A DNA stretch of 64,000 bases from Candidatus Obscuribacterales bacterium (lineage in GTDB: Bacteria; Cyanobacteriota; Vampirovibrionia; Obscuribacterales; Obscuribacteraceae), in the NCBI GenBank assembly GCA_019746975.1, contig JAIERK010000134.1, forward strand, positions 1 through 64,000. Direction: 5' to 3'. Positions 44,727-53,753 of the stretch are shown in pieces; position 1 is the first letter of the stretch, and every line of letters begins with the position of its first letter. The notes under the pieces were generated by a model, which saw only the letters and a program-made list of their open reading frames with translations, did not search any database and was not told the origin of the DNA. A program made the translations under genes and the position numbers.

Positions 44727-46982
44727 ATGCGTTTCAACCCGGACGATCTTCCAATTTTCGCAAAGGGACTGATAGTCGCCTCGATACCGGCGGTAATGGC
44801 AATCGTGTTTCTCACGGCAGTGGGCGTGCTCCTTCTGCAGTCTCAAGAGCAAGCGCGAAAAGAAGCTCAGGCCAAGGAAATTCTATTCATAGTCCACAGA
44901 CTTGGTCCACTAGGCACCGAATCACTCGACCTTGTTTCACGATATGCCCTCATCAAGGACAACAACCTGCAGATCAGTTATCGCCAACTTTTGAAGAAGA
45001 AGAACAAAGAACTGCACAAGTTGGAAGCCATTCTGAACGAAGACCAAGATATGAAAGTAGAGGGTCAGATCTGGCTCAATACCTTGCATCGAGTTTTTCT
45101 ATTTGTAGATTCTATCAACGACTCGGTCAAAGACACCAACGAACAGCTTGGAGTATTGTCGTTCGCCGGCTTTAAAAGACAGATGCAGGGTCTGTTCCCC
45201 TATGAATCGATGGTGAGAAGGGCATTCGTAGATCGACTGATTGAACGTCAAAAGGAAAGTCAGGCTAATATCACGCGGTACAACGATCAGCTCCTCAAGA
45301 TAATGCCGACGGCGTTTATTATCAACTTACTGATGGGATTTTTGCTGGCCGCGTACTTCAGCAGAGTGATCGACGGACGGCTGGCAAAACTTGCCGACAA
45401 TGCATCCAGGTTCGCTTCCGGTCAACCGCTCAGCCCCAGTCAAAAAGGCCGCGATGAAATCGGCCGACTGGATACGATGTTCCATCGCATGGCCTCAGAG
45501 ATCGAAGAAGCTGCCCTGCACGAGAAAGCGATCATAGACAACGCCGTCGACGTAATCATGACATTGACGGACAAATTTGAAATCGCCACGATAAATGATG
45601 CCGTCCGTAATGACTGGGGTTACGCGGCAGAATCGCTTTCAGGAAAGAACTTCCTCACAATCATCCACATCGAAGACCAGGCCACGGTAGAACAGACACT
45701 CACCTCGATTTCCGAGGAAAAGGTGGAGCGCTCCTTCGAGTGCAGGCTCTTGCGCCAGGACAAAAACGCCATTCATACGAGCATTTCCGCCAACTGGCTA
45801 GAGGATGAGAGAAGGTTCTACTGCGTAGCGCATGATATAACCCAGAGAAAACTAGAAGAGGCATTGCTCAAGGAAAGCGAGCAGATGATCAGGCTCGTTC
45901 TCGAAAGTATGCCTTTGGGTCTTCTGATTACCGATAATGACGGTCTAATCGAGATAACAAATCTCTCCACGAAGCATCTGCTCGGTTACCGGGACAACGA
46001 GCTGCAAAACCAGAACATCGGGATGCTGTTCACAAAACGACCAACGATGGGGGAAGATGGGCGATTTCGCAAAATCCTCGAAGACACCGCCAACGGTGAC
46101 ACTATCGAGATTCCGATCATTACGAAAACCGGCGACGAGTTCCCCGCCGAGCTGACAACTAACAGCTTTATTCTCAACGATCAACGAAAGATCCTCTTCA
46201 TATTACAAGACATCACTCTCCGCCAGGAGGTGGAGCAATTAAAGAAGGAATTCCTGGCTATGGTTAGTCACGACCTTCGTACGCCTCTCACGACGATACT
46301 CGGCTCGATGCAACTGTTACAGACTGGTCCGCTCGGAGTTCTCAACAACAAGGGACGTGAGCACATCGCCATTGCGGAAGCCGAAACAGACAGACTGATT
46401 GCACTCGTCAATACACTCCTCGATATCGAGAAATTCGAATCAGGTCAGATGGAGCTACATCGAGAGATGGCAGACATCACGCAGCTAGCAAAGCAAGCAA
46501 TCAACGCGCTAATCTCACAGGCTGAAGAACGCGAGATCGAGTTGCTCCAGGCGGTGGAGCTAGTAGACGACAACGCCACCTTAACAGAAGAAGAGAAGAG
46601 ATCGAAAATTGACGAGCTCGCCACAATTGCTATCGATCAAGCAAGTCTCATGCAGGTGTTGATAAATCTCGTAAGCAACGCCCTCAAGTTTTCCCCTGCC
46701 GGTACAAAGATCGTACTGACCACCTTGCTTAGAGACGACCAGGTCGAACTGCGTGTCAAAGATCAGGGAAGAGGCGTGCCCGACTCAATGAAAGAGATCA
46801 TATTCGAAAGGTTCAAGCAGGTGGACCTGACTGACAGAACAGAAAAAAAAGGCTCCGGTCTCGGTCTGTCCATTTGTAAGTTGATAGTCGAATCTCACAA
46901 TGGACGGATAGGTGTGGAAAGCACCGTGGGCGAAGGCAGCACATTCTGGGTACGAATTCCAAGGACCGAGAAAACGTCCTGA
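44727..46982 (+). CDS. Membrane histidine kinase with two PAS domains (tandem copy 2)
   Basis: Same architecture as its upstream neighbour: helix at about 8-30, sensor, helix at about 200-220, HAMP (GRLAKLADNASRFASG), PAS x2 with C-terminal FYCVAHDITQRK linkers, HisKA (AMVSHDLRTPLTT) and HATPase (NLVSNALKFSP, DQGRGVP, KKGSGLGLSIC). It differs by about 20 extra residues rich in Glu between HisKA and the N box (ELVDDNATLTEEEKRSKI). TTG 44715 overlaps the previous stop by a few bases; ATG 44727 is the likelier start. Also without its own response regulator. Confidence 0.92.
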   Translation: MRFNPDDLPIFAKGLIVASIPAVMAIVFLTAVGVLLLQSQEQARKEAQAKEILFIVHRLGPLGTESLDLVSRYALIKDNNLQISYRQLLKKKNKELHKLEAILNEDQDMKVEGQIWLNTLHRVFLFVDSINDSVKDTNEQLGVLSFAGFKRQMQGLFPYESMVRRAFVDRLIERQKESQANITRYNDQLLKIMPTAFIINLLMGFLLAAYFSRVIDGRLAKLADNASRFASGQPLSPSQKGRDEIGRLDTMFHRMASEIEEAALHEKAIIDNAVDVIMTLTDKFEIATINDAVRNDWGYAAESLSGKNFLTIIHIEDQATVEQTLTSISEEKVERSFECRLLRQDKNAIHTSISANWLEDERRFYCVAHDITQRKLEEALLKESEQMIRLVLESMPLGLLITDNDGLIEITNLSTKHLLGYRDNELQNQNIGMLFTKRPTMGEDGRFRKILEDTANGDTIEIPIITKTGDEFPAELTTNSFILNDQRKILFILQDITLRQEVEQLKKEFLAMVSHDLRTPLTTILGSMQLLQTGPLGVLNNKGREHIAIAEAETDRLIALVNTLLDIEKFESGQMELHREMADITQLAKQAINALISQAEEREIELLQAVELVDDNATLTEEEKRSKIDELATIAIDQASLMQVLINLVSNALKFSPAGTKIVLTTLLRDDQVELRVKDQGRGVPDSMKEIIFERFKQVDLTDRTEKKGSGLGLSICKLIVESHNGRIGVESTVGEGSTFWVRIPRTEKTS

Positions 46983-47252
46983 CGTTGCCGCCTCTTTGCG
47001 CGAAGTCCGAGCTCGTTTCAATGCAAATCGCGCTGACATGTTGCACTGGATAACCAGTTCGGCAAAACACGAGCTGGACCGAGGCTCCCGAATGCGCGAC
47101 GTCTCCTCGCCCGCGCGACAGATTTAAATCGAACTTATGCCATAGCTCGGCCAAGGACTACGAAACTGGATTTCCGTGTATGTATTTTCTATAAAGCTGC
47201 GATAGAACTGGGCTTGATTGCGGTAAAACAGTAACAGTTTGAGCAAACTTCG

Positions 47253-50200
47253 ATGAAAATCTGGCCGACCCCACAAGACTACAACGAGGCCGTGCAGAGC
47301 CCCCAAATCTGTTTTTCAGACCAAGATCTGAAAAATGCGTCCATTGCAACCAATGCCATGGGTCTGCCGCGCTCTGCCAGCGGAGCTTTTGCCAGCGTCT
47401 ATCGAGCCCACTGCGGTAATACTTCATGGGCAGTGCGCTGTTTTCTCTCGGAGCGTCCCGATCAAAAAGAGCGTTACAAGCACATAAGCGACTTCGTGCT
47501 GTTCGACAATCTCGATTCGACCGTCGATTTTTACTATCTAGACGAAGGCATTCGAGTCAAGGGAGACTGGTATCCCTGCCTCAAAATGGTTTGGGTAGAG
47601 GGCACCACGCTCGATCAGTTCATCGAACAACACCATCGGGATGCCGAAAAAATGACTTGGCTCCTTCGTGAATTTCATAAGCTGGTCGGAGAGCTGGAAG
47701 GTGCCGGAATCGGCCACGGCGATCTTCAGCACGGCAACATCATAGTTACGGACGAGGGACTTCGACTCGTCGACTACGACGCTTTATTCGTACCGGCCCT
47801 TCTCGGCAAGAAAAGCCTCGAATACGGTCATCCCAACTATCAGCATCCACATAGAACGGAGGATCACTACGACCCGGACGTGGACAACTTCTCATGCTGG
47901 CTTATTCATGCCTCACTGCTGGCTGTCGCTATCGACCCGGAGCTCTACAAAGCTCATGGTGGCGGTGACGAGTGCATCCTTTTCAAAAGAACCGACCTCG
48001 CACAGCCTTCCGCCTCGACTTTGTTTCAATCGCTATTGGCACACAGCTCACCTCACATCAGCCAGACAGCACACCTGATTCTTAGAATGCTATGGTCTGC
48101 ACCAACTGCGATACCATATCTAGGAGCTCCGAAAACGGCAATCGACCAATTAGCAACCGAGCCACCACAGAGTAATGGCTCAACGTCAGTGGCTAAGCCG
48201 ACTGCGGTTAAGGACATCCTCGACCTGGACGAAGCCGTCAAAGCGATCGGCAACGACAAAAAAGCGACTCGCAAAGAAGCGCTCGGATTCGGAAAGATAT
48301 CGACCAACACTTTCAAAGCCGGACGCCAGGCACGAGACCGCATCAAGCGGATGGCAGATGGATTGGAGCTGGCGACGATCCCGGCCAATTGGATTCAGCG
48401 CAGAATAAAGGATGGCAAAAATCTTTTTAATAATGGCGATTACGAAGCCGCGACCAAGGTCTATCTAGATGTGTTCAAACAGTTAGATCCGGACCGCAAT
48501 GGTGCAATGCAAATCGATATTGCGGTTTCGCTCGGTTATTGCTTTGCTCTATCTGGCAAACCCTCGATGGCAAGCAATTATTTCCTTCTGGCATTGAATG
48601 ATGCGAAGAAAAACAGCGACCAAATTCAGCACAGACATGCAGCCTTGTTGTTGGCATTGAGCAAATATGACGACGGCAATCACGTCGCCGCCTGGAAAAT
48701 ACTGGATGATAGCCGAACTCATTTAGCGCAAGTCGCCGATCTGATTGCACTGGAGATCGATCAACCTTACATCGCCAAAGTCTCGACTTGCAAAATGCTG
48801 AAGGAGTATGGTTTGCGGCCATATCAGACGGCAAGATTCGACTCTACCTCCATCGAATTTCTCCAATCCTCAGCCCTGATCTTTCAAGGCATGCTAGAGC
48901 GGAAGCCGCACTTATGCGACATCGAAGGGACAGACCAGTATCTACAATTAGCTGGTATCATATGTAGTGTCAACCCATCGGCGCGATTGGAGTTTGCAAG
49001 ATCCTCCTTTCTTGCACTCGCGAGAAAACTCGATATGGTCGGCAGAACAGATCAGGGACGTCTTGCGCGATTCTGTGCGGTAGTGGTTTTTAATTCCGTA
49101 GACTCGGCCCGATCGACCGCCCTCAATTACATGTCCGAATTCGGACAAATAGACGCCAACGAACTTGTCGATGTGGCCACCGAGGCAGGCAAGATTTTGC
49201 CTCCGGAGGACGTCTTCAACTGGCTCGTCGCCATCTCCCTCTTCTTCCAATCTTCCAAGGACAAAAATGAGCAACTAGAAGCGCTCCTGGTGGCATCGAG
49301 ATTCGCTATGAAGTACGCGCCAGCGATCGATGAACAGTTAATCCTGTCCCTCGAAAATGCAAGGGCATACATCGCAACCTGCCTGGAAAAAACCTACTTT
49401 CAGGACAACAAAGAGCCGCTGCTCAACAATCTGATGGCTCTAGCCGCTGAGAGCAACTGTATCAACGTGATCGCAACAATCGCAAAACACCTGCTCAAAA
49501 ACAACGACGTCGAAGGTGTTGCCTTGCTCTGCCACCACCTTGCTAAGGCAGGTAATGCGCCTGCATTTAAGTACATAATGGAAGCAAACAGCAACTCTAA
49601 CGCTCTTGCGCAAGGCTTCGATCTGGCAGTCAGCACGGTCGTCTCTGTTGTGGAGACATATAGGGAGAATTTGAAAAACAAAAGCGCGTCGCTCAGGCAG
49701 GGTAGGGACTGGTACAAATGCTGCGAGCAAATCGTACTATTGAACAACTTCAGAGACCTCTTGAATCAGATTGACGCCCGAAAGCAATCAGATTCGATTC
49801 TGGATTACTTAGCAGTCGAAGCCTGCGAAATAGTCAGTAACTGGTTCCTCGGCGTCGTAAAAATTGGTGAAGGAAATCGCTGCTACGATTTCGCGGCAGA
49901 TCTCGCTAGAATCAGGCACTTTGATGCCCTGGCGACAATTCTTGCCGACCTGATTAGCGAGAGACAGAACGTGATCGTCGATGCAATCTTGAAGCATATA
50001 CACAGTAGCGAAGGTTCGAGTGTCATCATCGAGTTTTGCCTCAGACTTAAAAGCCTCGATCGTTTTCAACTGTACGAACATGTCTCTCGCGTGGTCAGTA
50101 CAAATAGCTCTCTTGACGAACTAGTATCGTTCTTCGAGGCGCTGTTCGACGGCGCAACGAACTCGAACAATTACATAGGCGAGGTTTTGACGCAGTTGTT

Positions 50201-51326
50201 AAAAGGAGGCCGGTCGAACTCAATCGCGCACCTCCTGCGCTTTCTTTCCAGGCGAAAAGAGATGCTTGTAGCCGAAAGAATTCTTGACGAGATAATGGAG
50301 ATTTCGTTCGTCAACTCGCCTCTCGCTATCATAGTCCAGTCCGAAGATTTCGAGACTTTAGCGGACATTTTCGCCATTGCCGCAGCCACTCGAAAATCCA
50401 AGGGACTGAGAAAATTAATCAGCGTTCTTAATGAGGGCAAAAGAGTCAGCGTTATCGAAAACACCATAATCAGATGCCTTCGAAAAGAGGTCAGAGCGCT
50501 TGACGAGATTGTTGCACAGGAAAGTAACGGTTCTTCGGACCACGACCTAAATTTGAAGAGAGCTATAAATTCACTTTCGGTCCTGCACCAACTGCGACTG
50601 CTCTGCCATGCAAAACCTTCAACAGCAGCACTTAAGGAGGCAATAATCGAGAGCTTGAATGAGCGCTTCGATGAGTTCTATTCGATCTGGCTTATGGACA
50701 TGGCGATCAACGATGAGATGCCAGAGGCTTCCTCCGTGGTTGTCGAATTGGCAGCTCTCAAGAAAAACAGGTGCTTATCAAAGATCTTCGTGTTGTTAGC
50801 TGGACAGCATAGAAGGAACGTCTTGGCAGTCCTCACCAATCAGCTCATGATCACGGGGCATGTCTCCACTGCCGTTGCCCTGACAATTCAAGTGGCAACA
50901 GTCCACCCGTACGAAACAAAAGAGCTGATAGCAACCATTATTCAAAATGCGAAAGATGATAAGGTCCTTGGTGTGCTGGTTGCAGAGTGCATCAAGGTCA
51001 AGCCACACGTCTCGGAGATTGCAGTCAGGCAGATTGCCTTAAGCGACAAGGCCGCCGACAAACTAACTGCAATGGCGATAAAGTTCACCAATGAAAGCAA
51101 CGAAATTGCACTGTATATGGTGCTCGATCAGATGATCGCCACGGATCCCAATTTCGAGACGTTCGCCAGCTCACTCTGCGACATGGTTCCAATACCAATG
51201 ATAGAAGGCTTATCACGCTGGCTTTATAAGGCAGGGCTCGCCGATATCCCCAGGGAGCAAGTAAAAGTGCTCCGTAGGAAGGGTCGCGAAGACCTCGCAA
51301 GTATATGGCTAAAATGTCTACCATGA
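47253..51326 (+). CDS. Large protein with atypical kinase head and unknown helical body
   Basis: 1357 aa. Residues about 35-290 form a kinase-like fold: loop SASGAFASVYRA, WAVRCF (Arg where Hanks kinases have the ATP-binding Lys), catalytic-loop HGDLQHGNIIV (HGD for HRD), metal site VDYDALF (DYD for DFG) and GHPNYQHP. This is a recognisable kinase subfamily, found in multidomain bacterial proteins; activity is uncertain. From about 370 the chain has one TPR-like segment (FNNGDYEAATKVYLDVFKQL), then roughly 850 residues of helical, leucine-rich sequence I cannot assign; its pattern suggests alpha-solenoid repeats. No membrane helix. Its 3' end overlaps the convergent kinase gene by 9 nt. No ribosome-binding site is evident. 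Confidence 0.82.
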   Translation: MKIWPTPQDYNEAVQSPQICFSDQDLKNASIATNAMGLPRSASGAFASVYRAHCGNTSWAVRCFLSERPDQKERYKHISDFVLFDNLDSTVDFYYLDEGIRVKGDWYPCLKMVWVEGTTLDQFIEQHHRDAEKMTWLLREFHKLVGELEGAGIGHGDLQHGNIIVTDEGLRLVDYDALFVPALLGKKSLEYGHPNYQHPHRTEDHYDPDVDNFSCWLIHASLLAVAIDPELYKAHGGGDECILFKRTDLAQPSASTLFQSLLAHSSPHISQTAHLILRMLWSAPTAIPYLGAPKTAIDQLATEPPQSNGSTSVAKPTAVKDILDLDEAVKAIGNDKKATRKEALGFGKISTNTFKAGRQARDRIKRMADGLELATIPANWIQRRIKDGKNLFNNGDYEAATKVYLDVFKQLDPDRNGAMQIDIAVSLGYCFALSGKPSMASNYFLLALNDAKKNSDQIQHRHAALLLALSKYDDGNHVAAWKILDDSRTHLAQVADLIALEIDQPYIAKVSTCKMLKEYGLRPYQTARFDSTSIEFLQSSALIFQGMLERKPHLCDIEGTDQYLQLAGIICSVNPSARLEFARSSFLALARKLDMVGRTDQGRLARFCAVVVFNSVDSARSTALNYMSEFGQIDANELVDVATEAGKILPPEDVFNWLVAISLFFQSSKDKNEQLEALLVASRFAMKYAPAIDEQLILSLENARAYIATCLEKTYFQDNKEPLLNNLMALAAESNCINVIATIAKHLLKNNDVEGVALLCHHLAKAGNAPAFKYIMEANSNSNALAQGFDLAVSTVVSVVETYRENLKNKSASLRQGRDWYKCCEQIVLLNNFRDLLNQIDARKQSDSILDYLAVEACEIVSNWFLGVVKIGEGNRCYDFAADLARIRHFDALATILADLISERQNVIVDAILKHIHSSEGSSVIIEFCLRLKSLDRFQLYEHVSRVVSTNSSLDELVSFFEALFDGATNSNNYIGEVLTQLLKGGRSNSIAHLLRFLSRRKEMLVAERILDEIMEISFVNSPLAIIVQSEDFETLADIFAIAAATRKSKGLRKLISVLNEGKRVSVIENTIIRCLRKEVRALDEIVAQESNGSSDHDLNLKRAINSLSVLHQLRLLCHAKPSTAALKEAIIESLNERFDEFYSIWLMDMAINDEMPEASSVVVELAALKKNRCLSKIFVLLAGQHRRNVLAVLTNQLMITGHVSTAVALTIQVATVHPYETKELIATIIQNAKDDKVLGVLVAECIKVKPHVSEIAVRQIALSDKAADKLTAMAIKFTNESNEIALYMVLDQMIATDPNFETFASSLCDMVPIPMIEGLSRWLYKAGLADIPREQVKVLRRKGREDLASIWLKCLP

Positions 51327-53753
51327 AATTTTGATATCGAAGTCGCGGGCGAACGAGCCAAGCAGATCGTCCTGCGTGCCTCCCAGGAGCTCAGCGGCAT
51401 GCAGATATAGGTCGGACTGGGACTGTTGTCCCAACTTCTTATTCACATAGCTCTTGATCAAGAACTTTTGAGCAGCGTCATCTTTGTTGACCAGGCACTC
51501 AGTCCAGATAGAAAGATTTGCGAACACGTTATCCGAGTACTCCCATTCAGTCAATGCCTTGCGAAGGTCATTCTCCGCAGCTTTTCGATTATTTGATAAT
51601 TCATATAGAACAGCTCGCTTCACACCGAGCGATGCCATCGGAGTCGACGGAAGTCTTCTGGAAATGCATTTCGTCACATCAGCGAGCGCCTTGTCGCGCT
51701 CGCCCGAGCGCCAATGCGCTGCTGCGCGCAGGAGATACAGGTTATCCGCTCGCGCATCGGCATCAGTGTGTTCGATAGCATCGTCAATATAAGCGATCGT
51801 AGCCGAAAGGTCGTTATGCTCGAACTGGATTCGACTACGCGTCAAAAGTACCTCATCTTTGTTCCAATCCTCGACATCCTTGAGCGTCTTATCAACTTCT
51901 CTGAGCGCAGCGCTCGTCTTTCCAGCAGCGCTCAAGGCACGGGCGTGGAGGAGAGACACCTCCAACGGTGTCTCTTTCGTCCCGAACTTTATTCCTCGAT
52001 CGAGTAAATCCACGGCCGCTTGCGGACTCTTAAGTTGAAGAAGTAGCTCCGCCTGGGTCTTGTACGCGCTGAGTATACTTTTGTCCCAAAAGATCAATGT
52101 TTGGCAAAGGGTCTTGGCCCATCGCGGCGCTCGACAGTGCACCGGATTCTCGTGCGACTGATCGCGCGGTCCTGAAACAAGCACTCTGGCCGTCTTGTCC
52201 ATGACTGTTGGCAGTAAAAGATATCCCACGATCATCATCGGAATCGAGATCAAAATCAGTTTTTTCCCGGTTGATGAAATTGGCACGCGGTGCTCCTTTC
52301 CGAACCAAAATTCACCAATCACGGTTGCAACGAAAGTGATGAAAAGGAACACCTGAAAGATCACCAACGGAACAAGAAGATACTGAAATTCCGGAGGTAT
52401 CCATTCCATCAGACCGAAGCCCGCGGCAAAAGTGATACAAGCGAACAGCGTAAAAACAACAAAGATAATTTTGCGGAGAGTTCGCCATTGCTTTCTTTCT
52501 GGCTGCCGGAGGAACATCTTTTTTCGAGATCGAATGAGTTCCGCCACCAGTGAACCGGATGCGATTATCGAGAACGGAAGAATAACTGTACCGCCGAGTT
52601 CAAGGTACATCAGTCCGTAAATCAAAGACCAGACACCGAGTCCGAACAGATAGGAAATCTGCGATCTTGAAAGGTGAGCTTTCGGTTCCGCGACCTTATG
52701 CTGAAGACGAATTTTTTCTCCTCTTCGAAGCTTTTCCAAATGGGCATCCACATCGGCCATCGATTGAAAGCGCTCTTCCGGCTTTTTCCGCAAACACTTA
52801 AACACGATCGCCTCCAGGCCACGAGCGAGATCGGAATCTTTAGCACCGGTCAGAGACGGCGGCTCATCGCTAATCTGCTTAACAACAATTTGAATTGGAT
52901 TTTCACCGCCGAAGGGTGGTTTTCCACTCATCAGCTCATAAATCAGACAACCCAGCGAATACACATCCGACCGCTCGTCCAACTTAAAACCCATACATTG
53001 CTCTGGACTCATATAGTTCGGCGTGCCGAAAATATCGCCTGTCTTAGTCAGATCATGCGTCTCACGTAATCCAGTTGACTCGGTAGGCATCAGCTTTGCG
53101 ATGCCGAAGTCGACAAGCTTAGCCCGCTGCCGGTCACCGGATCCGGTCAATAAAACGTTGCTGGGCTTGATATCACGATGAATAACCCCGCCCGCGTGAG
53201 CGCATCTTAAAGCGGCCGTTAAATCGGAGACGATATCCACGATCTCGTTTTCTTTAATCGGTCCTTTCTTCAAATATCCAGCAAGATTACCGCCGTCTAC
53301 GTAATCCATCACCAGATACGGTGCACCATCAACAGTGATTCCTCTGCTGAGTACCGAGACCAGATTCGGATGGTCGAGAGTCGAGACGGCATCTACCTCC
53401 TGCTCGAAGCGCTTCAGCGCTTCTCTATCTTCGGACAGTTCGCCTTTCAAGACTTTCACGGCACAAATGGTCCCATCAGGACTTTGAGCCTTGAATATGC
53501 GCCCCATCCCACCTTCTCCCAGGAACCCGAGAACCAACCAGTGAGAGCCGAGATCTGGAAACTCTATGCCATGCTCACGACCAGCAGTATCAGCGTCGTC
53601 CGCAGAGTCATTGGAATAAGAATCTTCACATTTGCAACCGGCAGAGCCGAACAGCCAACCAGTCACGCCTGAAGCGGTGGGTCTACCGCATCGGTTGCAG
53701 CCGGTTCGAAGTTTCGTTGCATCAGATTGTTTAAAATCTGGAAATTTCATCAT
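51318..53753 (-). CDS. Membrane Ser/Thr kinase with four-Cys head and TPR tail (paralogue 2)
   Basis: Residues 19-42 carry C-x2-C-x17-C-x-C with TGWLF between (Cys19, 22, 40, 42), a probable zinc site. Kinase domain about 75-335: GEGGMGRIF, VKVLKG, HRDIKPSNV, DFG, YMSPEQC. Then about five hydrophobic helices (about 370-540) and a TPR-rich C-terminal part (about 570-800). With five crossings and a cytoplasmic kinase the TPRs lie outside. Its ATG overlaps the stop of the preceding paralogue by 4 nt, so the two are an operon and probably form or phosphorylate together. Similar C-termini (DF-x-x-DxxI) show tandem duplication. Confidence 0.92.
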   Translation of the reverse strand: MMKFPDFKQSDATKLRTGCNRCGRPTASGVTGWLFGSAGCKCEDSYSNDSADDADTAGREHGIEFPDLGSHWLVLGFLGEGGMGRIFKAQSPDGTICAVKVLKGELSEDREALKRFEQEVDAVSTLDHPNLVSVLSRGITVDGAPYLVMDYVDGGNLAGYLKKGPIKENEIVDIVSDLTAALRCAHAGGVIHRDIKPSNVLLTGSGDRQRAKLVDFGIAKLMPTESTGLRETHDLTKTGDIFGTPNYMSPEQCMGFKLDERSDVYSLGCLIYELMSGKPPFGGENPIQIVVKQISDEPPSLTGAKDSDLARGLEAIVFKCLRKKPEERFQSMADVDAHLEKLRRGEKIRLQHKVAEPKAHLSRSQISYLFGLGVWSLIYGLMYLELGGTVILPFSIIASGSLVAELIRSRKKMFLRQPERKQWRTLRKIIFVVFTLFACITFAAGFGLMEWIPPEFQYLLVPLVIFQVFLFITFVATVIGEFWFGKEHRVPISSTGKKLILISIPMMIVGYLLLPTVMDKTARVLVSGPRDQSHENPVHCRAPRWAKTLCQTLIFWDKSILSAYKTQAELLLQLKSPQAAVDLLDRGIKFGTKETPLEVSLLHARALSAAGKTSAALREVDKTLKDVEDWNKDEVLLTRSRIQFEHNDLSATIAYIDDAIEHTDADARADNLYLLRAAAHWRSGERDKALADVTKCISRRLPSTPMASLGVKRAVLYELSNNRKAAENDLRKALTEWEYSDNVFANLSIWTECLVNKDDAAQKFLIKSYVNKKLGQQSQSDLYLHAAELLGGTQDDLLGSFARDFDIKISW

